DNA of 64,000 nt, taken from the NCBI RefSeq assembly GCF_000189635.1, contig NW_002476396.1, positions 62,001-126,000 of the forward strand, read 5' to 3'. How positions within the stretch are numbered: the first letter of the stretch is position 1; each line of letters opens with the position of its first letter. Shown here piece after piece: positions 13,572 to 25,036 of this stretch. The notes under the pieces were generated by a model, which was given only the letters and a program-made list of their open reading frames with translations, did not search any database and had not been told where the DNA came from. The DNA is from Tetrahymena thermophila SB210. Its lineage: Eukaryota; Ciliophora; Oligohymenophorea; Hymenostomatida; Tetrahymenidae. The position numbers and the translations under genes are program-made.

Positions 13572-14551
13572 ATAAATATTTTCTGAAAAATGAAAAAACA
13601 AACACTTTGAAAATGGAAACATTCTATTTTTTATTTAAATTTTTATTACTAAAAATGATTTTAAATTATTGATTTAATTGTAGAGATAAGTCCTTTATGA
13701 ATGAAAACTGATAAAAGCTAGAGAGAGATAAATCATTCGTTAACGAAAACTAATAAAAAAAAACTCATTAAACTTAATGAAACACCAAATAATAATTAAA
13801 AATTAAAGGTTAAAACATGAATGTTAACTTTAATTTATAAATTGAATTTTAATAAAAATATAGCACTTTGCAATATTAAAAAAATAATATTAAGACATAA
13901 TCATAATTAAGTTAAAGATTAAGTAAAAAAACAAATTTTATTTTATTATAAATATTAGATAAAAAATAGTAATTGTATAATTGCTTAATTAATTATTTTC
14001 TTTATATTTATTTTTATAAGGTTTACTCAAATAATTTAAATACATAAAATTATCCTAAAATACCATAAATTATCCAATCGAATTCATGATTTTTTTTAAA
14101 TTAATAGAATCTATCAATATTTTTTAAGTATAACCCCTTTATTAATTTATTTTGATGCATTGGAGCATATATTAAATAAAAAATATAGTATTTATTATAT
14201 TTAACATCTAAAATATTTCATAATATACTGTATGCAGTTAGTAAAATAATTAAAAAATTTATTTTAAAGCTGGCAGCTTATGTTATAAAAATAATCATTT
14301 ATTATATTAATATAATCAATTATTAATGAAACAAATGTTTGGTTGTTTTTAGCTCAATAGAACGCTTTTTAATTGTTAGTTAATTAATGAAGAAAATGCA
14401 CTATTTGAATGATATTTATATGCGTCTAGATCAAAAATAATTAACACATATTATTATGCATTTTTAAATGATAAATAAAGAAGAAATATGTATGTATGTA
14501 TGTATGTATGTAATTAATTTAATAAATATATGCAATTTAAATGAATTTTTG
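13572..14551. other. Intergenic AT-rich DNA
   Basis: No gene seen between the REJ/GPS gene and the zinc-finger/LRR gene. It holds a short ATGT microsatellite and the presumed promoter of the next gene. Confidence 0.5.
14488..14512. repeat. ATGT microsatellite
   Basis: About six uninterrupted copies of ATGT, 40 bases before the proposed start of the zinc-finger/LRR gene. Confidence 0.9.
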
Positions 14552-17056
14552 ATGATCAAAATCAACAATAAATTAATTACTAATGAAAATCAATTAAATT
14601 CATTTAGCTCTTAATAGATATTTTTAAATTAACAAAATTTGTTAGCCATTCTAAAATTTTTAATAGAATAGGATGAGCATGTAAGTATTAAAAAAGGAAT
14701 TTTGATAAGAATCGTGAGTATTAATTAATTAATTAAACAAATAATTCATTCTTTCATTCTATTTCTTCATTGCATTTTATTCTAATATCCCTTGTAATTT
14801 AGCATTAAAAAACAATCAAAATCACAAGCAAATTAATCAAAAAACTTTTTAATTTAATTAACTTTTCAATACTAGAAGCTATTAAATTTATAGGGAATAC
14901 AAAGTAATAAATATTTAAGATGATGGAAGGAAATATGATAAACTTGATGTAGCCAAGTGTGAATGGAGAGATGTTGGTATAGTTAGAAAAAGGAATTATT
15001 TGCAAGACTCATTACAAATAGGTCGGGAGAATGTGCTTAGCATTTGAGTGCAAAAACAGAAGCAGATTAATTTGTGATGATTGCATAGCAGACAAAAATC
15101 TGCATCGTAACCATCAAGAATAAATAGTTTGTTTAAACTAAATGAAGGATTAGCCAAAGCAAGTCATGGAAGAGCTAAAGTATAGAGGAGTTGAGAAAAA
15201 AGAGCTTAAAAAATTAGTAGAAAAGGAATTTGATCAGATCATGGATGAGATTTGGAATATTATTTAGGAAGGAATGAGGGAAATTTTAATAAGAGGAAGA
15301 GAAGCTATAAAAAAGCTAAATGAACATATAGAGGCAGCAAATAATGACGATATGGATGAAATATTTAACGGAATAAGCATAGATAACGACTTGCTAGACA
15401 AATCTAACAAGAATGAAATAGAAAAGGTTCTAGAAAGTCTTTTAGAATACAAACAAATTCAAAATGAAGAAATCTTTGACATGTAAGTGAATTAATATTT
15501 GCAAGAAATGTACAGAAAGTAGAAGCTTTCTAGAGAAATAATCATTCCTGACATGTAAAAGGATATCAGGCCACGTTTGTAAGCAATGGCTTAAGAGATG
15601 TTACTGAATTGTGATAAATTTTTGCAAAACAACATAATCGAAAACAATAATGAAATCATTCGTAACGAAGGGATTTCTATCCAGGCGCCTTATAAAAACG
15701 AAACAATCAGAGAGTTTGATGACCTTCAATTACTTATAGCGAATAATGACCAAACTATTAACAGTTTAATTATACAAAGAAAATTCTCTTTATATGAAAA
15801 TATCGAAGATGCTTTTCATCTCATCCCTCCTAATATTACAAAAATTGTGTATGTGCTTGACGCAGACTCAAGGAAATTCTTCTAAAAAATAAAATATATT
15901 CCTTCTTCTGTCAAGACAATTGAGATCTCAGGTACAAGATCGAACTTTGACTCGTTTAAATTACCTAAAAGCATCTAGAATTTAAAGTTAACGCTGAATT
16001 AAATGACTGAAATAAATAAAGTTATAGACGGATTCATTCGTTACACTCCTTAAAAGTTGCAAACTCTTGAATTCTGTTTTACAGGTTGCCAAATATCAAA
16101 AAAACAAGTAAACCATCTAATTCAATCGTTCAAATACCTGCCTAACACTCTAAAAACATATATAATACACTTACAAGATAACTTCCTGACGCCATATAGT
16201 ATAAATAAGCTTATACTGTACACTCGTTATCTGCCTAAATCTGTTCACAAAGTCACAATAGATGTTTCTAGTCAGTTTGGAAATAACAGCTTAAACAATG
16301 ATTAGTAATATATTTAATTTAATTTTTACTCTTTTTGAAATTAACTATTTTTGATGAAATATGTAAATCCATTTAAATAATTTTAAAAATGCGCAAAAAT
16401 AAAATTCGTTAAAAATGTATTTTTAATTAAATAAATCTAAAACAAATATTTTTTTTATTTATTTATTAATTTAATTAATAATAATTTTATTTTATTATCA
16501 AAACTAAATTAATGAACAATTTTATTATAAAAGATATGTATAATATGGTGCTCTAAATCTTTTAGATACCTTCCCTAAGCAAGACATAATTAAAAAACTG
16601 AATCAGGAGAAAGTTGATAAAGCTGACTTGTATTACGGAATAGAGCAATCTTAATTAGAATACTCGTTTGTGAGGGAATTGCTTATAGACTTGAGTAATA
16701 ACTTGTTTGATGAGCAGTACTACTTTTTCTGTGAAATTATATTTAATGTTTTTACTAACTTGACAAAGTTTTCTTTGATGCTGAATTAATGTAACATAGA
16801 TAATTCAAAGTGCGAAGTAATAGCTAAGTTGCTTCTTAAAATGCCACTTTCAGTTAAAACAGTAGAACTTTTCATAAATAAGAACATATTTGATCAATAC
16901 GGATTATAAACAATTCTAGAAGCTATTGAAATAAAAAAAGATTAGCTTTCCAACTTTACTCTTAGCTTCTAAAACGAAAAAATATAATAAGAACACATAA
17001 ATATAATTAAAAACTTTATAATATAAAAACAAATTCACTTAGAAATTATTTATTGA
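14552..17056 (+). CDS. B-box-like zinc-binding, coiled-coil and LRR-like protein
   Basis: Three exons: 14552-14680, 14803-16304, 16534-17056 (2154 nt, 717 residues, TGA stop). The main exon is certain. The 5' exon is inferred from a strong donor (CAT|GTAAGT at 14681), an acceptor at 14802 and continuous frame; if wrong, the first good ATG in the main exon is 14920 (635 residues). After ~100 residues comes a ligand pattern C-x2-H-x7-C-x4-C-x7-C-x2-C with two following His (ICKTHYKQVGRMC, then LICDDC, then HRNH), which fits a B-box-like zinc module. Next is an E/K-rich helical stretch likely to be a coiled coil. The C-terminal half contains irregular repeats led by LP..(I/L/V)..L, such as LPKSIQNLKLTLNQ, LPNTLKTYIIHL and MPLSVKTVELFI, resembling LRR/FNIP-type repeats. 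This resembles a TRIM-like layout with an LRR sensor end. Codon use is less AT-biased than the flanks, supporting coding. Substrate or partner unknown. Confidence 0.8.
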
Positions 17057-18325
17057 TCATTCATATTATTATGTAATTTAAACAAACTACTTTTTCAAAA
17101 ATTTATAAATCATTTAAAAACTCCTTAAAATTTATTATTAATATACTAAAATTTTTTAATAAAATTTAAATAATCTTTTAAAGTGTTTTAAATACTCTTG
17201 TAAAATAATATTTTAAATGTTATTGTTTTATGAAATGAAAAATAAATTACTGATTAACTCTGAAAACATATTTTTAATAATAATTCTAATAAATATTTTA
17301 TTTGATTTGGACATATTATATAAATGATGCTAAAATATATAAATAAATATATTAAACCATATTTGAGGTAAGCACATTTAATTTTTAAGTGAAATTTTAT
17401 AGATAAAATTAATTGATTAAATTTAATTTATTTCAAAAATATTAATAATTCAAATGTTTACTAGTTTACATATTTAATAATTAATTTAATCTCAAATTAT
17501 TAAAAATAATGTGTTTTAAAATTTAATTTAATTTAGTAAGTTTAATAAAAAATAATTTTATCATTTAATTTTAATAAATCTTAAAAAAATAATTTGGATT
17601 AAAACACAATGTTAAGTTAAATTATTGTTAAAGGTAATATTTAAAATGATAAAAATATAATAGATAATAGTATTTGAAGCATTCTTCATTTATATTATAA
17701 TTTCATATAAGAAATTAATTTTTGTAAATATTCATAAAAAAATATCCTCAATTTAAATAAGAACAAATCTGAACATTAGATTTTCCTCATTAATTATTGT
17801 ATTAAAATCAAATTAAATAATTTAATTTATTTTTTTAGATTAATGATATTTAAAATGTTAATTTTTCCATAATTATTTGTAAATTAATTTATCTCTCTCA
17901 TTAAAAATGATTATCTATTACAAAATCATGAAATATAAATTTTAAATTTAAGTAGGTGTATTTTTTTTTATGATCTTAAAAAAATGTTCAATAAAAAAGA
18001 AATTATTTTAATTAAAATTATTAATTAATATAATTTATTTTTTTTACTTTAATAGAAATCAAAATTTAGCATACATATACATACTTTCTAAATTTCTAAA
18101 AGTTTTTCATTTCTTAAGTAATCTAAAATCTTTTCTAAAAAATACCACTGATATCAAGTATTTTATTTAAATAGTAGCTTACATAAATGCGATTCATAAG
18201 CAAAACTTGATTTTAAAATGGAATTTAATGAGGTTTTCAAATATTTACTATATATTTAATTTCATTTATTTTGGCCTTTTTATAATAATGTTTACTGTAA
18301 TAAATTTTTTAGAATTCAAAAATAT

Positions 18326-18401
18326 TAAGGCCCTCCCTAACAATTAAAAATTTTTTAATTATAAAAGGGCAAGTATGGATGAAATTTGAGCGAGGGCCTT
18401 A
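18326..18401. repeat. Inverted repeat, GC-richer hairpin
   Basis: A perfect 10-bp inverted repeat (TAAGGCCCTC at 18326-18335 and GAGGGCCTTA at 18392-18401) encloses 56 bases. The arms are far more GC-rich than the surroundings. It could be a MITE-like element or a structured transcript. Confidence 0.7.
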
Positions 18402-18897
18402 TTAAATAAGAATTAAAGTATCTAAAATCTTAATGGAAAAGTAAAAAAATAAGTTATAATTATCTTTCTATAATTCAGTGATAAATCATATTTTGAAATA
18501 TCGAAAGTTTATATTTTGAGCCTTTATCAACTTTACTAAAATTCATTAGATTTGATTTTTAAACTTCTATTATTAAATAAATAATAGTAAATCAAAATAT
18601 AAAATGTAGATAATAAGTTTATTGAATTGCCTTTATTTCTCATGGATTTGTTTTTCTTTTCTGCTTTTATGTAAATTATTTTATTATAATAATTGAATGC
18701 TTCATTTTTGATAATATTTTTTGTAAATATAACTTCAAAATCTCTATAAAATAAAAGATTACTCCAAATAAAAACTTCATTACAGAAAGTTTATTAATAT
18801 GAAAAGGAATTGCTTTATTTTAGAGTTGAAAAGTTATTAAATCAATAAGATTTAATATAACATTGTATAAATATTTTCAATTAAAATGTATTAAAAT

Positions 18898-19362
18898 CAA
18901 TCGAAATCACTCATTTTTAGAAATATGCTAAAATTTCATTTTATTTTTTTGTTTTTAAGAATTAAAGAATATTTTATTCATGTCAAATACTTTCTTTATT
19001 GTATTTATTAATTTTCTTTTCGTTTTTGTGAAACTTTATAATAATGCCAATTATTATTAAATTGAAATAGAAAATAAAAAATTTGTTAGTAAAATTGACT
19101 ATAATGATTAATTTATTAGACTCTTTAATTAAAGACTATCTAGTCTTTATTTATGCTTAATTTGATTGAGAAACATAATAAAGTAACTAGAATGAATTGT
19201 TATCGACACTTTTTGATTGATTGTTTTATTTGAATTTAAAAATTCGAATGATTTTAAAGTACATTATAAAACATAATATTTCTAATTTATTATTTTGAAA
19301 AAAAATAATATCAATCTTGAAAAATATTTTATATTAAAGCGCTTTTTGTTTTTTTTAAATTT
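18898..19362. repeat. Non-coding direct repeat, copy 1
   Basis: This stretch matches 19531-19962 over most of its length with substitutions and small indels. Shared anchors include TTTAATTAAAGACT, TTTATGCTTAATTTGAT, AGTAACTAGAATGA and AAAGCGCTTTTTGTTTT. No reading frame is conserved, so I take it as a decayed non-coding duplication. Confidence 0.8.
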
Positions 19363-19530
19363 CATCACCATATATAAATTTAATATTATATTTTAAAATA
19401 GGTGAAATTATTGCATGAGTGGGTAGGACACCTCAATATTTTTATAAATTTTAATAATAATTTTTCGTTGTGAATATTTAAAAAAAATATTCGAATAGTA
19501 AAATTTTTAAATTTGCACAACACTAATTAA

Positions 19531-19962
19531 AATCAATCAATATAACTTATTATTAGAAAAATTGCTAAAATTTCAATTTATTTTTATTTATACAAATATT
19601 TTCTTTATTTTATTCATTAGTTTTTTTTCATTTTTGTGAGTCTTTATTAACTACGTCAATTATTATTAAATTGGAATAGAGCATCAAAAAATTTGTTAGT
19701 AAAAAGGATAATACTTTTAAATTTATTAGGCTCTTTAATTAAAGACTGTCTAGTTATTATTTATGCTTAATTTGATGGCGAAACATAAATAAGTAACTAG
19801 AATGACACTTTTTGATTTATTGTTTTTGTCGAATTTATAAATTCGAATGATTTGAAAGTTCATTATAAAGCATCATATTTCGAATTTATTATTTTGAAAG
19901 AAAATTAATATCAATCTTGTAAAATATTTTATTTTAAAGCGCTTTTTGTTTTATGTAAATTT
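19531..19962. repeat. Non-coding direct repeat, copy 2
   Basis: Second copy of the repeat at 18898-19362, in the same orientation and about 630 bp downstream. Confidence 0.8.
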
Positions 19963-20357
19963 TTTAAAATTCTGAGATGACGGATAAGAAAAAATTTCAA
20001 ACGCTAAATAAATTTAAGTTGAATTTTCAACCATAATTTTGATAAGTTAGTAAGATGGATTTATGATAGATAGTAAGTTGACCATCGATTGTTCATTGAA
20101 TATTTTTTAAAATAATGAAAGTTAATTAATAGGAAAAACTTACATTAATATCTAAAAAATTACTAAATTTGATGAATGGGTGAATTTAAGGTAGAAATCC
20201 ATGCATCAAGATAGTAATAACATATAGAAAGATGTTAATTAATTTTTTTTAAAGAAATCAAAAAAACAAACTATAATCATTTATGTATATAAAAAACAGA
20301 GAGAAAAAAATCAAATTAATTATTGATAAAGAAAATACAGAATAAATAAGAAAAAGG

Positions 20358-23300
20358 ATGATTGAAATAAAGAAGACTTTATTATTTTTGTTATATTTTT
20401 TAATTAACTGCTGTTAGTGCTAAGATTAATTTCCTATCAAATTGATGAATAATACTTACGTGTAGTACATAAAGGTAAAATTCCTTTCATACTAATATCA
20501 ATCTTCATATTTATTTATTTATTTATTTATTTATTTGATTAGGAGTTTAATTCCATAATTTATACCAATTATACTGGTTTTACCATATTCAGCACTCTTG
20601 ATAAGTAAGGCAAGATTCAAAATTCTTACAAACTGAATAATTATTAGACAAACAATCCTAAAGGCTAAGCATGTTTCATAAATGAAGTAAGTAGCTGATT
20701 TTTAACTATTTATTTTACTTTATTTACAACTCATAAAATATATATTAAATTAGACTAAAATTTACTTGACAGACAGTAATTTGGCATATTATTATATCAT
20801 TGACTTCGACAAAATTGGAAGTGGAAATATTTCTGACTATTTGTTTTAGAAAAACTATCCTTCTTTAACTTATGCATGCGATAGATATCTTATAACGAAA
20901 ATAGTAGATTTATCTTGTTATTCGTTATTGTTAAAAATATATTGTTTTTTCAATTATTTAAATAGGGTTCTATATTCTACAATCTATGCTTTAGCCCTCT
21001 TAATCCTAAAAATAGTTTTATAATTTCTGCGCCAACATTTGATAATTTATTTACTTCTACTAACATTTTGTATAACAATCAAAGCACTTTTTCAAATAAT
21101 CTTTCTTATTAAGATAATGAGTATTAATTTATAGTAATGGGAAATCGAATATTTATGGATGATGGAAATTACTATTACTTAAATCAGAACCAAACCTTTA
21201 AAATTTTAAGTGTAATTTAATTATTTTTTTATCATTTCATAATCTTAATTTTATATTTAGAGAAAGAATAACCTTTGCTTACTTGGTGATTAAACCTTAT
21301 GTAAAATGTAGTTTTAAGGTAACTAATTGATGATTGCTTAGAGTTAATATAATATAAATTCATAATCTAGGTTAATAGAATTATAAAATGTAAATTAATT
21401 TTACAAAAAATTTTCAAAAATGTTTTTTTTTATTGACAAAACTAACTTTTTTAATTTATTATGAATTCCTTTTTTATATACTTAAAAATAAATAAATATT
21501 TAGAAGCCATTTATTGTAGCCTATTATAATAGTTAGTTTACTATATTTGACGTAGAAAAGTTATAGATAGCAAAAACTCAAGGTGCTCCATTAATATAAA
21601 CTAAATTCTTCCAATATCAAGTAAATTAAAAAATAATTATATTAATTTATGGTGACTTATTTAAAAAATAGAATTTCCTATTCTTTTAGAACTATTATCA
21701 AGAGCTACAATATAACCAATCAAATGATACTACTGTAATTATTTAGTAGTCTTTAATATAAAATATTCAACAATTTAATATTCCTGCACCGTTGTTTAGC
21801 TATGTAATAGTCATCTTTAAATTTTTTCAAATAGAAACTTACTTAGTTAATTATAAAATTAATTAGGGTTTTACTTTTAATTTATAATCTGGATGCTATG
21901 CTCCTTTATCTCACAAGTGTTTTTCATATCTAAACTCAATACAAAAGCTCTATTAAATGATTCCAGGATGCTAATAATACTCAGATAATTAACTTTCAAG
22001 CTGCTTGTAATGTAACCCTTAATACTTCATGTAAAATGGAATTTGTGTTACTAATTGCTAATAAGGTTACTTTCAAGAGTAAATAATACAAATTTTATTT
22101 GCTTTTAAAATTTATTTTTTTTAAAAAAAGCGGTGTTAACTGCTTTCCTTGTTATCAAAATTGCTAAAGCTGCAATGGACTACTATTTACAGATTGTTTA
22201 ACATGCAAAAAAGATCTATATTAGTTCTAAGACAATTCTTGCGGAATTTGTAATAATGCAACTAATGCTTATTTAATCTCTGGAAATAAATGTGAATGCT
22301 AAAATGGGTTTACCTATTTTAATTCCACCTGTATACAAAAATAAGACCCAGCATAATAATAATAGCAAAGTTACTAATCGGAAATATTTACATAAAGTAA
22401 GGTACAATAGTTTACTCAGCAGTCTTAAGTATCATCATAAGTTACATTTGCAACCACTACAATTTTGAGCTCCATTCAGAATTTTTTTTCTTCTACTAAC
22501 TTTGGAGTTGTTATAAATGGCTTAACATGTCTCAAATTAAGTTATTTAACTCTAGTTGATACAAATCTCCCCCATTAAGTTTATAATCCATTAAGCGTCA
22601 TAATAAGTAAACTGTTTATTTAGCATCAAATGGATATATTTTAACAATTAAAATTAAAATAAATATAGATCAATGTCCAACTCAGTCATTTAAAAATCTA
22701 AATGCTTTTTTATTGATAGGTGAAGAGGATTTAAATATTTACTTCAATGCAAAATATCAAAATATTGGTTTGTCTTATATCATTTTACATACCAGCGGGT
22801 CTGCTTTCTTTCTATTATTGATCTGCTGTTGCTTTATTGCTCTTTTTTATTATTTGTTAGAGATAAATAAGAATGAAAAAATATTAGAAATTTCTCAATT
22901 AGTCTATTAAAAATTATTTTGTGGTTTTATTATTTAGTACATCCAGCTAGTTATGGCAATATTCGTATTAGGCATCAACTTATAAATAAAATAGTTTTTT
23001 TTTGATTTAGACAAAAGGACAATAGGCATATACCTTACTTTGATAATCTTTGTTTTTTTGCCGTTGACTGTATTAATCTTCTTAAAGATGTATCAATTAT
23101 TAAATAAATTTGAAAATCCTTAAAAGGAAGTGAATTTCTTGTAAATAACTAAAGAAAAGATTTAAAACGAAACTATTTCTGAATCAAGAATAAGAAAAAA
23201 TTTTATTTTAATTTATCTTTCATTCGAGTCAATAATTATTCCAACTATATTTATTTAATTTAGCTAGAGTTGGATTGCTTTAGGAGTATTGTCTATAATA

Positions 23301-23810
23301 TTTTAACTCTCTTATGTGATAATTGTTATCTACTTGAGACCATTCTATTCAAAGTTGACAAACAGCTACTTCATAATTGATTCTCTCCTTTGGCTATTTT
23401 AATACATTTAATACTTTATTCTGAGCTCATACAGCTCAAAGAGCAATATGAATAATTATGTGAAAATAATTGATTCAGTTAGCTATTCCTTTTTAATTAA
23501 CCTTTAATTTATTTTATTATATCTTACTGTTCACATGATAATAGAGTTGCTTGTTAAACTTTACGAATACTTCAAATAAAAACTAATGTAAAAAGATACC
23601 AAAGAATAAAGCAATAAAATTGATATAAACTTAATAAGCGAACAGCATTCTTCAAACAATAAATTAATAATCAATAATACTATTTAAATGGTAAAAATTG
23701 GAGAATAAAAGCTAGAAATTTTGTAAATAAATGAAAGTACTGATGAAAAAAACTTAAAAATTTAAATATAAGAATAATTATAAGTTTAAAAAGAAATTTA
23801 AAGTGTATGA
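20358..23810 (+). CDS. Cys-rich ectodomain protein with seven hydrophobic segments (paralogue A)
   Basis: Proposed exons: 20358-20474, 20543-20686, 20754-20903, 20966-21209, 21263-21318, 21504-21620, 21672-21803, 21867-22078, 22131-22606, 22669-23810 (2790 nt, 929 residues, TGA stop). The two splice sites around 21210-21262 are the least certain. A signal peptide is clear (MIEIKKTLLFLLYFLINC). The ectodomain ends in a Cys-rich block (C-x2-C pairs such as SSCLQCNPQYF and CFPCYQNCQSC). The last exon encodes seven hydrophobic stretches: SAFFLLLICCCFIALFYYLL; IQLVMAIFVLGINL; IYLTLIIFVFLPLTVLIFL; FILIYLSFESIIIPTIF; LGVLSIIFQLSYVIIVIYL; a segment around IDSLLWLFQYIQYF; and FLINLQFILLYLTVHMIIEL. A charged, Gln-rich tail follows. 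Same family as the genes at 25037 and 30913 and the most diverged of the three. Function unknown; I infer a plasma-membrane receptor-like protein. Confidence 0.8.
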
Positions 23811-25036
23811 TATATTTTATTTTATTTTTGTTTATTTTAGTTTTTGTTGAATTATTTATTTTAGTTTTAAGAATTTTTTTAAAATTCTGAGTAGTTGCAT
23901 AAATTTCTAACTTAAATTTTTTTTTTTATTTTAAATTTAATAGATTTTTTTATTCCATGTATTTTAAATATTAATAGATAATTATTTAAGTATTATACCT
24001 ATAATAAATACAATGAAAATTATTTAGATTTACATTAATCAATTATTCAATCTTTATTATCAAATATACTTATTTGATTAAATACATTTAAAGTGATTTG
24101 AATATTTTTAGTCTACTTTCTAGTCTTATTAATTATTTGAAAAGAAATGAAAAAGGAAGCCAAACAAAATTTGTATGTATTGAAAATAAAAATTAATGAG
24201 CTGGCAAAGTTTTATGTTTGAATAAATATCTAAGATTTTTTAATTAAATTTAACCGCTATTAATGAAAAATTTTATTTGTGTAATAAAGGTGCAAATTTA
24301 TTTCGTTGTATTATTTTTATTTTAACCACACAATTTAATTAATTTGCTTGATTGATAAGAGGAAAAAGAATTACATAATTTAATCAAAGACTACATTTTG
24401 TAAAAAATACAAAATATACCTTCGAATTTCTTATTTAATTAAAGCTATTCTTTGGTTTTAGCTTACATCATTTTAAATTGGTTTAGCTGAATATGAATTT
24501 AATGAAAAAGGATTATTTATTTATAGAATCATTTCTAAAATAAACCATATTAATTAATTCAGGCTAATCTTAATACCTCTTAATTAATGATTTAAATAAA
24601 AAATTATCTGATAGAGCGTATCATATTATTTAATATGCGATATATAGCAGATATTTAATTGGGTAATCTTCATCTTTATTATAAATATAGCTCAAAAGCT
24701 TACAAAATAAAAATAGATTCTTTTGACATTGATTTAATGAATAAAAACACAAGGATTTGATTATATTATTTAATGATTAGATAAAATATATTCTAGCTTA
24801 TTGCGTCTATTGTAAATGGGTTTTATTACTTACTCACTTCCGCTAATTATCTTATTTAAATCTTTAAAGAATTATGGTTATTTTTAAATTAGTCATATAA
24901 TAGATAGATATTAATTAACACATAAATTAGAAGAAGAAGAAAAAAAAGAAGAAAATTTGTATAAATTTAATTTTAGAAACTTTTCAATTCACATTATTTT
25001 TAGAGAGGAAAAAAGAAAGAAAGAAGAAATAAATAA
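23811..25036. other. Intergenic region, left part of the 4.9-kb duplication
   Basis: No gene supported. From about 23938 the sequence matches 29829 onward, including purine-rich DNA just before the start codon, so the upstream region of paralogue B was copied together with the gene. Confidence 0.6.

Larger units (their letters stand above)
17057..20357. other. 3.3-kb intergenic region with repeats
   Basis: No gene supported. It contains a GC-richer hairpin at 18326-18401 and a diverged direct duplication (18898-19362 and 19531-19962), both listed separately. Confidence 0.5.
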
